Positions 35,096 through 46,799 of a DNA stretch of 64,000 nucleotides are shown here, in pieces. The DNA lies in contig BLAL01000242.1 of assembly GCA_015698045.1 (NCBI GenBank), forward strand, positions 687,001-751,000. The letters are read 5' to 3'. The position numbers and the translations under genes are program-made. The first letter of the stretch is position 1. Every line of letters starts with the position of its first letter. Under the pieces are notes generated by a model. It ran no database searches, was not told where the DNA came from, and worked only from the letters and a program-made list of their open reading frames with translations. The stretch is from Rhizophagus clarus. Its lineage: Eukaryota > Glomeromycota > Glomeromycetes > Glomerales > Glomeraceae.

Positions 35096-35551
35096 TCAAT
35101 GTAATTAATATATCCTCAAAACTATTATAAAGTTTGGAGTACCAACTCTTATTTAATAAAAAAGATGTAAGTGGAAATTTATATATGAAATAAAAATAGA
35201 AATAACGAATAAGAATTTATAGAAAGTTTATATAAAGTTGATTAAAAAGCGCAAAGAACGATGACATTTTTATATATCGGTCACAGGACCGAATGATTGA
35301 ATGAAAATGGGCCATTGCGTCAAATAACACATTTTTGCGTAATATTATCTTATAATATGATTTATTTTGTAAATAAATAGATCATAATAAAACGATTTTA
35401 AACGATTAAAAAGTCTTGATTAAACAAAACTAATTTTGATCAATGATTACTTTTATACTAAAATGTCATTATGTAATAATAGTGAAATCTTTATTAAAAG
35501 AGCGCGTTTGAATGCTGTTTTAATATTATTATTTACTATAAAAAACTATAC

Positions 35552-35700
35552 AGTGTTGTCATGGGATGCGGATTAAGTCCAGGACATTTTGGTCCGCATT
35601 AATGCCGACCAAGGAACTATTAATGCTAGATCAAAACAGTCCTGCGGACACGGACGCGGACACCAGACTTTCAGACGTCTCATATCCGCTAAAAACCACC
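35552..35700. mobile_element. GC-rich fragment, possible hAT-like MITE end
   Basis: Begins cagtgttgtcatgggatgcg, continues with GCGGAC repeats (ctgcggacacggacgcgg) and stops at the border of the spliced repeat unit. Composition is unlike the surroundings. The plus-strand frame through it is not conserved. Confidence 0.3.
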
Positions 35701-36200
35701 CGAACAATGTCCGTGATACATGATGAGAATAATTTACGCCAAGGTTCACCATCATCAATAGTGATTATCAATCACTTCAATTTAGATTTTCAGATTTGGC
35801 TGAATCCGTTTATTCTAGAATAGTAAGTTTTATATTTATATCTCTTTTTTATCTCTTGCATATAATGTTAACTGTCACATATGAACAAATTTTTAAACAG
35901 CCTTTTACTTCCATTAATGGTGATTTACGAAGTAAGTTATTCACTTTTCTATACAATCATATATTCATACAACTTAGTATATATTTAACATACGCACTTT
36001 TCTGAATAGGACTTTGAATTTCAAAGAAATTGGTGTCTGCTCACTTTTAACCGTCGCTAGTATTATTATAAATAGATGTGGTTTGTCATGAATTTGATGA
36101 ATAAGAACTCAATTTTAAAGGACTAGAATTAATGGAACAGAATTGAGAGCGATAAAGATTATCAGATAAGTAATGTACTTATTCAAAAACTTTTTTATTT
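35700..36200 (+). pseudogene. Decayed spliced repeat family, copy 1 (unrecognised)
   Basis: Homologous to 47190-47830 and, more weakly, to 58740-59230 and 59820-60420. A coding-like exon reads RQGSPSSI... and, after a shift, FRFSDLAESVYSRI. A donor-like gtaagttt follows (about 35823), then a pyrimidine-rich stretch ending aaacag (35900). A second intron-like segment runs from agtaagttattcac (about 35932) to tttctgaatag (36009). The exon-intron pattern matches copy 2, but frames are broken here. Function unknown. Confidence 0.5.
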
Positions 36201-36569
36201 AAAAATATTGAAATTTAAATTAAAGACAATTTTTATTTACCGTTACAGGCTATTAAACATGAATCTTTAATATTTTATGAATAAACACTTCGACTATCAT
36301 GGTCAATACATTTATGGAGTTCCATAGGTTGATACTCTGTATTTGTAATAAAGGAGGGTCGACGAGTTTAGCGTCATAAACTGTAAAAAGACTATTTCTA
36401 ATTAAAAGAAAAAATACAGTAGAAAAGATACAAAAATATTAGATGAATAGAGACGTTGGCTTTTAAAATCCAAAAAAAAATTTTTTTTTAAATAAAGATA
36501 AATAGGTTATTTCTTCAAATTCAAATTCGTGAATATGACTAAACTTATTCATATTTAGCACTCTTAAAT

Positions 36570-36643
36570 GTTAATGCCTTCTTTAACGACTATATCACAT
36601 TTAACTATCTCAGCTCCTTTAGATGTCAATGCTTTTGCTTTAC
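36570..36643 (-). pseudogene. NmrA-like gene remnant
   Basis: On the minus strand the 74 bp read about KALTSKGAEIVKCDIVVKEG, nearly the same as KALASKGAEVFKCNLSIKED in the NmrA-like pseudogene 2.6 kb downstream. At its upstream side (36650) the homology stops at a TA followed by CAGTGGACGAAAAAAATC, which looks like the end of a Tc1/mariner-like element. Confidence 0.7.
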
Positions 36644-36649
36644 AGTGGA

Positions 36650-38100
36650 CGAAAAAAATCTTCGGAAAAACATTTTCATTTATTGTGCAACGAGTAAATG
36701 TTTGTAACATGTGAAAATTTGCGGATATACCCCTTGTGATGTGAAAAATTAGATATCAAAAGTATATTAGCAACAGACTACATGCTATCTGTCTATTAAA
36801 ATACAAGTCGCCCAAAAAATCATCGGAAAAAAATGAGTTAGCTAATTTTGACTAATTGAGCAACTTTAAAAAGAGATTTCATGGTAAATATCCAGCCAAA
36901 TTTGATTGCTTAGTGATTTTCAGATCGCATATAAGTTCGTGAACTTTTAAAAAAATTTTCTCATTGCGTAGTAATATGAAATTTTTACTTATTTTTGACA
37001 ATGAAATAACTTTTTAAAATTTTAAAATTTTTTTTTTTTTTTTTCAATACATAAAAACTATATTGATCGACTTTTCAACCAAAAAAATTTTGGCTAAATT
37101 CTGTTAAAATTCTATAGCCTAAAAAATCATCAATTTTCTATAATTACCAGATTTTATAGTTCTCGGGTTATATCAAACTTTAATGAATTCCTAAATCCTA
37201 ACGGAATTTAACCAACTTTTTTTTTGTGATCAGTTAATTTTTATGTTTTAAAAAATAGAAAAATTTCTCATTTCTAAAAATAATTAAAAATTTCATAATT
37301 TTTCATAATTACTTTGCAAATGAGAAAAATTTTTTTTTTCTCGTTTATTTTAATACCCATGAAAATCATCTATGATTGGCTTTCAAATAACAAAAAACCA
37401 GCTGAATTTATTTAAAAATTCGAGAACCCGAATTTCGTGATTTTCAGTAATTTATTTATTTGTAGGCAGTGTATGTACAGTATGTAAAGATCTGTAAAAA
37501 AGATAAGCTACTGTACCTGAAGCGCGTTTCACAAAATTATTCCCAGATCGCCGCCATTTACATAACGCAATAGAATCGTGAGGGATGGGGACAAGCGGCT
37601 TATTTTTTGAAGTTGACCTATTAGGTAATATAACTATATTGAAGTGCAAATTATTTCTCATAATTCTGAGAATTTCGAAAGCGAACCATAGTTTAACAGT
37701 TACTGTTACAATGTTATTTATTATTCTGTTATACTATTTAATAGTTATGTCTTTTCAGCAGTTGTACAGTATTTTTAAAATATAACTTTTTTTTTAAATA
37801 AAAAAATTATCCAACAAATAATATGATAGTAAATAATGCGATATAAAAGCATTTCTATAGGTTTTTATTACAATCATCCGAAATAGTAACTAAGAAACTT
37901 AAATGAAAAAATTACTCCATTCGTCCATAACAGAAAATAATGATAATAATGATATAAATAAATTATTACTAGACATAATGACAGGTGATAGTTAATTCAC
38001 GGGTTCGCAACGCAATTAGTACTTTAATTATTTGTAGCAAGAATAAATTACCAGTCTACCTAAAGAATACAAACTAGCAATAAAAGGACTTCCTATTGAA
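36650..38100. other. Intergenic; possible Tc1/mariner-like end, otherwise nothing
   Basis: Starts with the CAGTGGACG... motif that truncates the NmrA remnant. A related word (gcccaaaaaatcatcggaaa) recurs at about 36808. No matching opposite end and no transposase were found. The small frames near 37452 and 37585 overlap on opposite strands and are unsupported. Confidence 0.35.
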
Positions 38101-38117
38101 AATATATTTAATATTTT

Positions 38118-39497
38118 TTATTTTGCTTTTCCAAAAGTTTCAAATGCATATTGCTCGAAGGTTTTAATGTTTGGATATAGTTTCTTGACAATAGAAATAT
38201 CTTGAAGTTCATCACTCCTTCCGAAAACTCCATATTCTTTAATAAATTTAAACTATGAAAAAAAAAAAGAATTAAAATTAAAAAAAAAAAAGACGAAAAA
38301 GAATTTATTATGTTATTGTTATTATTTACCATCTGTTTCATTTGCTCATTGTTTATGTATGAATCTAATTTTACGATATCATCATCACTCATAGTTTTTA
38401 ATTTATGTTTTTTCCCGGTAACTTCATTAAAAAAAATAGTTGAGCCGTTAATTTCCTTTACATTATTTATATTATTATTTATATTTACCTTTGGTCAATA
38501 TATCAACAATATGTTTCATGGTAACATATTCGGCGGCAACAGGGACCCTTTTACCATTCCATTTAGCTGGACCTTCCTCAATAATTTTCGCTACAATAGG
38601 CTAGAAGAAAAATTCATTTATTTATTTTGTTCTTTAAATAAGTTTGATTAAAAAAAAAATCAACACATACGCCAGTATCGCTTTCAACATCGATCATAGG
38701 AAGCTGATCGTTTTCTTCTAAATAAGAAATAGAAAGTTCAACTTCACCATTTTCACTCGGAAACAAAGGTGTATTAGCTCCAATATTTTGGTTATAAAAA
38801 CCAAGATAGACAAATGTCATATTTGGAATTCCTGATGTCCTCATATATTGTTCTACATGATTTTTACCAGTAAATTGGATAACATCAGGATATTTTCCTC
38901 CAGATTCAACGGTAGAATCAACGATAGAACTGTGAAACATTTTATGCTGAGATATAAATCTTTCAAATTTCAAATTTTACACAAAAAAAAAAATTTAGAT
39001 ATTCACCTATAAATTAACCAATTAACTCCTTCCTCTTTAGCAATATCGGCAATCATTTACCTTGTCTTTCTTCTTCGTTAACATTTTCACCAAAAATTCA
39101 CTAAATTTATATAAATATTGTTAGAAATTTCTCATTATTACACTAAATAAAAATATGTATGTCATTGTTATTTACTGGATCCCAGAAATTAGTAACAATC
39201 CAAGCAATATCGGCGCCGCTTAAAGCGTTCTTAACATCCTCCTTAATAGATAAATTACATTTAAATACTTCAGCCCCTTTAGACGCCAGTGCTTTCGCTT
39301 TATCTGAATCCGGATTACGAGTTAATTCCCGAACTCTATAATTTCTCGTAGCGAGAAGTGAATTAGCAACGGATCCACCTTGAGCACATTTAATTTGTGA
39401 ATTTAACGTTAATTGATTGTAATGTTTCATTTACGTTCAACATAAGCAAACGTTTACCAGTAGCTCCGCTCACAACGATTAAAGGTTTTTGAGACAT
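38118..39497 (-). pseudogene. NmrA-like family (NAD(P)-binding) gene with two lesions
   Basis: Minus-strand exons join well: 39497-39458 (MSQKPLIVVSGATG), 39378-39176 (GSVANSLLATRN...VRELTRNPDS...FWDP), about 39097-39006, about 38955-38671 (SQHKMFHSSIVDSTVESGG...YMRTSGIPNMTFVYLGFYNQN), 38600 onward (PAKWNGKRVPVAAEYVTMKH), then two more ending at TAA 38118. This is the layout of NmrA-like short-chain-dehydrogenase relatives, which sense NAD(P) redox state or act as oxidoreductases. The Rossmann motif is SGATGGSVA. The third exon opens with TGA, and one A is missing in GGTAA|ATGATT, between QGK and MIADIAKEEGVNWLIYR. With two lesions I call it a pseudogene. Sequence errors or an unusual splice remain possible. 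Confidence 0.75.
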
Positions 39498-40606
39498 TAT
39501 TCAAAAGTGTTTAAAGTTCCCTGTATATCTTATTTAGCCCCTATATATATCATTTTTCTTGTACATTATTAATCAATTTAAAACTTGAGCTATTTTTAGC
39601 CACGTAATATGCTTAGTATATCGATTACTACAATGATTATTGCAATCTTATACTTAATCTGTTAATATTATGACGTCACTAAACGTTTAAGGGATAACAG
39701 ATAATATTTGTAATAAAGTAACGTCACGATCATCACGATCATCAGACTCGCGGTAAATTTTAAACCGGATCTGGCTCTGGTGAATTTAATATTTTCCGAG
39801 GAAGCGATGTGTGAAATTGACAAATTTTTGTATATGTGTCAACGTAACATACTGTACAAAGTTTGCATTCAATTTATTATTAAAAATTTCGTTTCAAGTA
39901 TGTTTAGTTGATGAAGGCGATGTTATTTCAACATCCTCGTTCGTTATACAATCTCGTAATTCTAAATAAAATTTTCGTACTGATAATTAAAATCAGTTTC
40001 AAGATAAACTTGTTAACAATTTCACTGGTTTTTACGAAACTTTGCAACAATGTAATATATATTATAATAAATAATTTTATTTAAAAAATAAAGTATGATA
40101 AAACAAATTATTTTGATGTTGTGATAATACCTAAATATTCCGTTAAGATCCCTATTTTTCAAATGAAATTTATGATACAAATGATCAATTTTTATTAGAA
40201 TTTCATATAATTGACTTGTAGAACAACTTTACTTATGCCATAAAAGACGAGTTCAAATAGTTTACATAGGAATACATTTACGCCGATTTACGGATGATCG
40301 GAGACTTTTTTCCGGGCACTGTACATGAGTACATAAAATAATACTTTAAAAAATTTTATATATTTACAACTGATAAACTTATTAATTTCTTTTGAATTGC
40401 GTAATATTATAAGTGTCCTAATTTTAATTAGTATTTTATTTTGAAGAATCTCTAAATTATTTTCTGGTATATTTATTACCAATGGATCAGTTCATTCATC
40501 TATTTCATCTAGAGATGTCAAAGAAGCAATAAAGGAGAAATATCATGGGAAAAAGAATCATAATTAACAAAGCAATATTCACAATTTATCCTGTAATCAA
40601 ATCCCA
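39498..40606. other. Intergenic, nothing certain
   Basis: AT-rich. At 40288-40326 cggatgatcggagacttttt, followed by tccgggcactgtac, looks like one end (inverse CAGTGCCCGGAAAAAAGTC) of a Tc1/mariner-like element; no second end was found. Confidence 0.35.
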
Positions 40607-40614
40607 ATCCTGTC

Positions 40615-41143
40615 TAGAGTTTTCCTCAAACGGATAATATCCTAGGATTGTATCCGGATATCCTAGGATAACGGATGCATCCGGATAATTTTTGAACGGT
40701 TATCCGGATCTGTAGTTCACAAAATGGATAATCCTATAGGATAATCCGGATTATCTTAGGATTGCTGCAGATACTATAATTATTATAAAAAATAAATAAT
40801 AAATATAAGTTTTACGAGTTATCATAATAAAAAATGAAGGAATACACTCATGATGTTTTTGATTATATCTAACGTGAAATGTCTTTTATTAATTAATACA
40901 TAATAAATATTGCATGATTGTGATCGTATTTTATATATAGGTGAGATCATATAGTTAAAGAATGGATATACAATATAAAAAAATATAATTCCACAAATCA
41001 CTTCGTTATCCTAGAATAATCCGGATTATTCTAGGATGATTTATCCGGATTATCCTTTATCTTTTTTAATAGGATATCCGGATTTCAAAATTTTTTAATG
41101 GGTTATCCGGATTATTCATAGGATAACCCGTTGGGAAACTCTA
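40615..41143. mobile_element. hAT-like MITE with 8-bp target duplication
   Basis: Ends TAGAGTTTTCCTCAAACGG and CCGTTGGGAAACTCTA (imperfect inverted repeats), flanked by a perfect direct repeat ATCCTGTC (40607-40614 and 41144-41151). Both subterminal parts are filled with TATCCGGAT, CCTAGGAT and GGATAATCC words. No coding capacity. Confidence 0.88.
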
Positions 41144-42022
41144 ATCCTGTCTGCTCTAATTAAATCACGTGACTGTAGAATGATTTGTGTTACCTCAAAT
41201 AAATTTAAATGTCAAAGATCATATTTTCTTTGTAAATATACTGTACATATTTACATCTTTAGGAGTTGTTACATATGTATAATTAGCGATGAGGTACTGT
41301 CTGGCAGTATTATTATTTTGTATAAATTGTACACTATTAACTAAAATTCTTATCACATAGAGAGAAAAATAATTATTAATAACTGAAGTATTAATTGCTA
41401 GTAAAAAATTTTTTTTTGAAAAATTATATTTTTCGCCCAAATGATCCATTTTCATTATGAATCCTACACTGAAAAATTTTTTTTAAAATGACCATCTCTT
41501 TATATTTGGATAATCAGGTGGATGTATATACAAAATGCATTTTTTACTGACAATATACATAAATTATTTATGTTATAATACTGTTATGACCAAATTATGT
41601 GACTTTTTTTTTTAATAAAATTTTCGTATTATATGGCATTAAAATATGTAAAATTCCTTATTCGCCTCAATAAAGTATACGGCAACAAAAAGGCATAACA
41701 CATGATGATCATGGAAACTTATTTTTACAACGGATTATATAAGAAATTGTGGTTTAATGGTTTAATTCAAAATTATATAAAATCATCGTCTCTGTACGTG
41801 ACTTAACCGTGGAAGTTCCATATAAGGCAACTGAATAATTACTTCTTAATAACTAACTAGCGACAAAGTGAAAATTACTTTATGAATATCTTACTCAATA
41901 TAGCGAACTTTGGTGTTTCACGATAACAATAAATGTTGTGCAAGTTACCGGCAGATTTCAGTAGTAAATCATTTTTAATTTTTTGTTTCAATTCTTTTGG
42001 TCTTATTTTTTTGTTTTTTTTA

Positions 42023-42279
42023 GTCTACCCCCATATAGTCACCCCTGTACAATCACATCATATAAATCCCTTCTTATAAGCACACCTTTCGTAAGAACCA
42101 ATGCCTATTAACTCTATATAAAAAAACCCATTTATAGTCACAACGTTTTTATAGTCACACCCCCTTGGACCCACTAATTAGTAGTAGTTATATATAAAAT
42201 CCCTTTATACAGTCACTTTTCCTTATAATCACACTTTTTATTTTTGGTCGAGGAGTGTGACTATAGAGGGGGCTAACTG
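42023..42279. mobile_element. Pogo/Tc1-like MITE with TA flanks
   Basis: Left GTCTACCCCCATATAGTCAC and right GTGACTATAGAGGGGGCTAA plus CTG are inverted relatives. TA lies at each side (42021-42022 and 42280-42281). The interior repeats tatagtcacac/ataatcacac words. Length about 257 bp, no gene. It ends about 400 bp before the MACPF-like gene. Confidence 0.65.
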
Positions 42280-42299
42280 TACCTATTACATTATGAGTA

Positions 42300-42660
42300 C
42301 CAATTTAGTTGTTTTATGAATAAATTATAAATACCCAAGTTGATCAACAAAAAAAAAAACTTTTTAAATTCAAATAATCATATATTAACTTTTTTTTAAT
42401 ACATCCTATTTATTTGTTTTATAAATAAATTATAAATACCCAAGCTAATCTACAAAAAAAAAAAAACTTTTTTTTTAATACAAAATTCAAATAATTATAT
42501 ATTAACTGTAATCTTTTTTTTTTTGTTTTTTTAATACATTATAAATACCTATTTATTTGTTTTATAAATAAATTATAAATACCCAAGCTGATCTACAAAA
42601 AAAAAATTTTTTTTAAATACAAAATTCAAAATACGATATATTGACTGTAAGCATACACGT
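42300..42660 (+). promoter_or_regulatory. Three tandem repeats upstream of the MACPF-like gene
   Basis: Three imperfect copies (starting about 42310, 42415 and 42558) of ttttataaataaattataaa, followed by tacccaagctgatctac, an A-run and attcaaataatcatatatt. Each contains TATAAATA-like words, so the block may hold the promoter, perhaps with several possible TATA boxes. Confidence 0.6.
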
Positions 42661-42683
42661 TATAAAGAAATATAATATTTATC

Positions 42684-44693
42684 ATGGTTAATATTGATTC
42701 TAAAGGATTCCAAAATGAAATAATTAATGCTGATTCCATTATTATACAAGATTACATCAAAGTAACCGTTCAAATAGATGACCCGTCATCAAAACTTGTA
42801 TTAGTTAATTTAAATCTTAAAGACAACCTATCAAAGATTCGTAAAAGACTTGAACAAAATAGTAAAGTTAAAATGAACAATACATTAACATTCGCTTATA
42901 AAATTAGTCAAACCAATAATACCGAAGGATCACTTGCTGAAATAGCAAGAGAAGATGAAGAAAATATAATTTTAGAAGAAATCGTAGAAAAAAAAAATAA
43001 TATTTTATATTTAAATTCAGAACCAGATTGGAGGTTTTTAAAAGATAAGCATAAATTAGAATATGGTCGTACTTTAAATTCAGAAACCAAGAAAAGAGTA
43101 GTAATAATAGAAGAATGTGAAATGACTGAAATTATCGATGGATGTAAAAATAGTTTCACTGAAATTGATTCAGAGGCTGATCAGATTATAAGAAATGATT
43201 TTATTTTAAACGCTGATACTGATGTACATAATTTTGCAAAATTAAAAGTGTCATTTGGAAATTCTAAGATTGAAAGATCAAATTTTGGAATTAATTCCAC
43301 TTGTATTATTAGTGAATATAATAAAGTTTCTTTAAAATTCAAGTTAAAACCAGATCTAGAATTCATTGAAAAAGTAAAAGATGCTATAAAATCTGAAGAT
43401 CCTATAAATTTCAAAAAAATTAATGAGGAATTTGGATATTTTATTTCACAAGAAGTTAACTTGGGTGGAAAGGCTTATTTTAAGAAGTCAAATATTTCAA
43501 GCGAACATTCTGAAGAAAATTATAATAAATATGATATAAGTGCTTTAAATAACATTAAAATAGAAAACAGTACAGAAAATTTAAAAAGAAATAATAACAA
43601 TTCTAAACATGAATGTTTTAAATTAATTGGTGGACCACAATTAAACCTTAATAATTTTGACGAAAAAACATGGGTTGAATCATTAAAAGATTTTAGAAAT
43701 TGGAGTTGTATAAAATTTAAAGATTCAGTTAATATTTTTCAAGTTTTATCCGAAGATTTGCGTAAACAAATTTTATTATTAGTTGGAAAAAAAATCCTCT
43801 ATACAAATACTGAAGATTATACTTATTATTTATCTGAACCCGGAATGCATCAAGCTTTAAAATTAAACATACCGGAAAATATTTTAAAAATCCTTCGAAA
43901 TAAAGATGCTGACTGCAGTATCTTTGCGACAATTATCGATAAAAAAGAAAAGGACATTTTTAATTGTCAAATCATTTGGCCACCAAATGAAGATCCAAGA
44001 CTCGTAATTCATTGTATCCAAAAGAAATTTAAAGGGCGTGAATGTAAATTGAAGATTAGGTGGATGATCGTTGGTTATGACATAAATTTTGATTTTAATC
44101 GATCGGATCTTAATGTTAAGTTAAAAATTCTAAAAAATGAATTTAATGCAACAAACGATAAAATTATAGTTAAACCATTAGAATTAGAATATGATTTATC
44201 AATTCTTTGTTTTGGAATTCCAGTATTAAGAAAGTTGGATGATTCGAGTAATTCTCTAGTCATTGGACATCATTTTTTTAATGATAAAGAAAATAGAAAA
44301 ATTGGATCTTACTTATTTTCTTATTGTTTAGAAAAAAATCATTATGTTAACTTGCCTAATTTTACATTCTATACACTTGTTATTTCAAACAATCCTAATT
44401 CTGGTAATTATGGAATCTCAACTTTCAGACATACTAATAAGATAGGAAAATTGCTCAACTTAATTAAGTTCAATTCTTTTAAATCAAACCCAAAGTTTGT
44501 TAGTTTGTATTTTACTGGAGAAAATGTGTGCAGTCCAATTTTCTTAAAACAAAAAACTAGTGAAATTAAAATTAAACGCATTAAAGTTAATGTTAATTGT
44601 AATAAAAATGATTGTATTTGTAAAAACAAAAAATTCAAGAAATCGGAAAATAATTTGAAATATGCGTTCTTGGATCCAAAGGATCCAAATTAA
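42684..44693 (+). CDS. MACPF-like domain protein, 669 aa, single exon
   Basis: One uninterrupted frame. Residues about 25-72 (KVTVQIDDPSSKLVLVNLNL...) look like a small ubiquitin-like or Ras-binding-type domain. Residues about 125-270 carry a region ending in FGYFISQEVNLGGKAYF (from residue 250), which resembles the MACPF/perforin signature (YG.H.....LGG). After a low-complexity linker comes KTWVESLKDFRNWSCIKFKD and a stretch IFQVLSEDLRKQILLLVGKK, seen at the C-terminal side of fungal MACPF-like proteins. The C-terminal third (from about 390) is a conserved domain of unknown role ending in a Cys cluster (CNKNDCICK). No signal peptide, so it is probably intracellular; pore formation is not shown. 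A paralogue (48940-51607) and a 3' fragment (56588) lie nearby. MACPF assignment rests on motif resemblance only. Confidence 0.8.
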   Translation: MVNIDSKGFQNEIINADSIIIQDYIKVTVQIDDPSSKLVLVNLNLKDNLSKIRKRLEQNSKVKMNNTLTFAYKISQTNNTEGSLAEIAREDEENIILEEIVEKKNNILYLNSEPDWRFLKDKHKLEYGRTLNSETKKRVVIIEECEMTEIIDGCKNSFTEIDSEADQIIRNDFILNADTDVHNFAKLKVSFGNSKIERSNFGINSTCIISEYNKVSLKFKLKPDLEFIEKVKDAIKSEDPINFKKINEEFGYFISQEVNLGGKAYFKKSNISSEHSEENYNKYDISALNNIKIENSTENLKRNNNNSKHECFKLIGGPQLNLNNFDEKTWVESLKDFRNWSCIKFKDSVNIFQVLSEDLRKQILLLVGKKILYTNTEDYTYYLSEPGMHQALKLNIPENILKILRNKDADCSIFATIIDKKEKDIFNCQIIWPPNEDPRLVIHCIQKKFKGRECKLKIRWMIVGYDINFDFNRSDLNVKLKILKNEFNATNDKIIVKPLELEYDLSILCFGIPVLRKLDDSSNSLVIGHHFFNDKENRKIGSYLFSYCLEKNHYVNLPNFTFYTLVISNNPNSGNYGISTFRHTNKIGKLLNLIKFNSFKSNPKFVSLYFTGENVCSPIFLKQKTSEIKIKRIKVNVNCNKNDCICKNKKFKKSENNLKYAFLDPKDPN

Positions 44694-46790
44694 GACAATT
44701 TATTTATTATTTAACGAATTTTAGATTTTATAGAATAGTAGCTACACAATATATATACAGTATGTACGATTTGTGAATTATAAAATTTTATTTAATATTT
44801 TATAAATAAATTAAATTATGAAATAATTGAAACACATAATTTATTCGCTTTATTCATTCAAATAATGTATCGTTAATTTTCAAAGTAAAAATCAGATTAA
44901 CTACTGTTCATAGCACTTCTTCTGCACGATAAAATTGTAATATTATTATATTTTTATTGAGATAGTGCGAGCAGCGTGACTCGAACGCGCGATATTTAAA
45001 AATTTTCTCTCATTCATTTGACAGAAACCAGTTGCTGATTTGTGGCATTTTTATTTCATAAATAAATGAATTTAATTATATCAAGAGTATTGAGACCGCT
45101 AAAGAAATATCATAAATTTTAGTACAACTTGTAAAAGAACAGTGTCATTTTGCGGACCTTCATGAGGATTACAGTGCTAAATTCGGGCTAAACGGGCTAA
45201 GTCACACACATATATATATATTTTTTTAATGATATTTAGTTCATATACCATATGAACAATTTATCAGAAGCTATATCCACCCTGACCTGCAGAATGCGAT
45301 CATCAAAATGTAAATTGTAAATACAAATATAAAATATTGTAAAATTAAATACTATTATCTGTTATAGTCTATTAAATGTACAGTACTCTAGTAATATTAC
45401 TTTTTACCCCAAAGCATCATATTGTTTCTAAATCCATTACCACATTATTAACAATATTTTTGGTTTTTTTATAAGCCCAACTAAACTACCAATTGTTATT
45501 AATCAGTAAGCACATCTGATCATGATTACTCTGTTGCCTTTTATTATTATACAATATTTATTTGAGATTGTACCAATTCATGAGGGAGATCATCAAGTAC
45601 TGCAATTAGATCTTCCTGTTCTTCTGGTAACTTTTCTTAAATCATACGATATTTGTTTAGAATTTTTTGAATTTTATATTATCTTTTAATACAAATTTCT
45701 TGTGTGATTAGCCACTGATTAGCCTGTTTTGCACAAATTTGCCTACGGGTTCGATACATTAATATCATTAATTAATAATTTTTTTTTTTTGTTTTAAAAA
45801 AAAAGTGCTTAACGATTACCACATATTTATTCCTACAATACAGCTTATTATGATCGCCCCTTGTGAAACACAAAATTTTGTATATATAGCACCTCATAAG
45901 TAGTAGCACAACATAATTTTCATTGCTGTTATTGCTTTTTCGATAAAAGGGCAAGTTAGAAAGTAATGACGAAATCTTTTCTCATGAAATATCGTAAAAT
46001 GAGAAATCTTTTCTCATGAAATATCGTAAAAAATGAGAAATCTTTTCTCATGAAATATTTCAAAAGATTAAATTCATCGTTTAATTTAATTATAAACATT
46101 ATATTTCTTAATAATGGAAAACACAAATTTCGAATAATTTTGATTATAAGAATTAAATAAATAGTGAACAAGGTAGGAAAACTTTCTTGAATTAAAAATT
46201 TTACATAATTTCATTTCAAGTTTAAAGAAAATTTTCTTACAGCTATTCTATTCTGACAGTTTTATACGGGCGATAAGCCAAGAAACTGTGTTTTAATGTT
46301 ATTCCATAAAATTATTGGAAATTCCTTCCCTTGACACGCTTCATTTGTCAAATGTGGCATAGTTTTAGTCGTTCATAATTTTAGAATAAAATAATCTGGA
46401 ATGTGGTTGTAACGGCCCTACACTCTATTACGCAATTTAGAGTTTACGTGAGTTGAGAGGAATTTTTTGGTTTTGTATTAAGGTATTAAAAGTTTTTTGG
46501 ACTCTCTAGAACTTATTTTGAATTGCTAGTGAAGTATTACCAATCAAAACTTACATATTCAACATCTATAAAATCAATTAAGGGTATGTTTGTGTCTAAA
46601 TCGATCAATCTTTTTCAATCTCCCTTGAAGAATACTCTTTATGAAAGTCTCAGAATTATTCTAGTGATAAAACCGACGTTCCATTGCATAATTCAAAAAA
46701 TATTTTACCAAAGAACTTTATACTCCAGGTTTTGTTTATTTAATTAAACGTTTATTTATATTATTTAAATGTTCATATTTGTTAACATTA
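44694..46790. repeat. Segmental duplication B, 3' flank of the MACPF-like gene (partner about 56756-58140)
   Basis: The flank recurs at 56756-58140 with indels, for example the tttatagaatagtagctaca region, the aaaaaagtgc...cacaaca region and 46200-46400 against 57560-57810. It contains no intact gene. Near 44965-45040 the minus strand has GCGTTCGAGTCACGC, like a tRNA T-arm, probably a tRNA or SINE relic. Near 45550-45635 a minus-strand frame reads LPEEQEDLIAVLDDLPHELV, an unidentified coding remnant. Confidence 0.75.
45968..46062. repeat. Short tandem repeat, three units of about 35 bp
   Basis: Three copies of gaaatcttttctcatgaaat followed by atcgtaaaatga, the last one partial. The corresponding place in the duplicated flank (about 57495) lacks the array, so it arose or was lost after the duplication. 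Confidence 0.85.
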
Positions 46791-46799
46791 TCTATAATT

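Noticed and set aside
35566..35823. 85-codon plus-strand frame as a native protein
   Set aside because: It joins a GC-rich MITE-like fragment to a frameshifted exon of the spliced repeat; only the RQGSPSSI part is shared with another copy.
38310..38651. 113-codon plus-strand frame opposite the NmrA-like pseudogene
   Set aside because: Antisense shadow of exons that fit the NmrA family on the minus strand.
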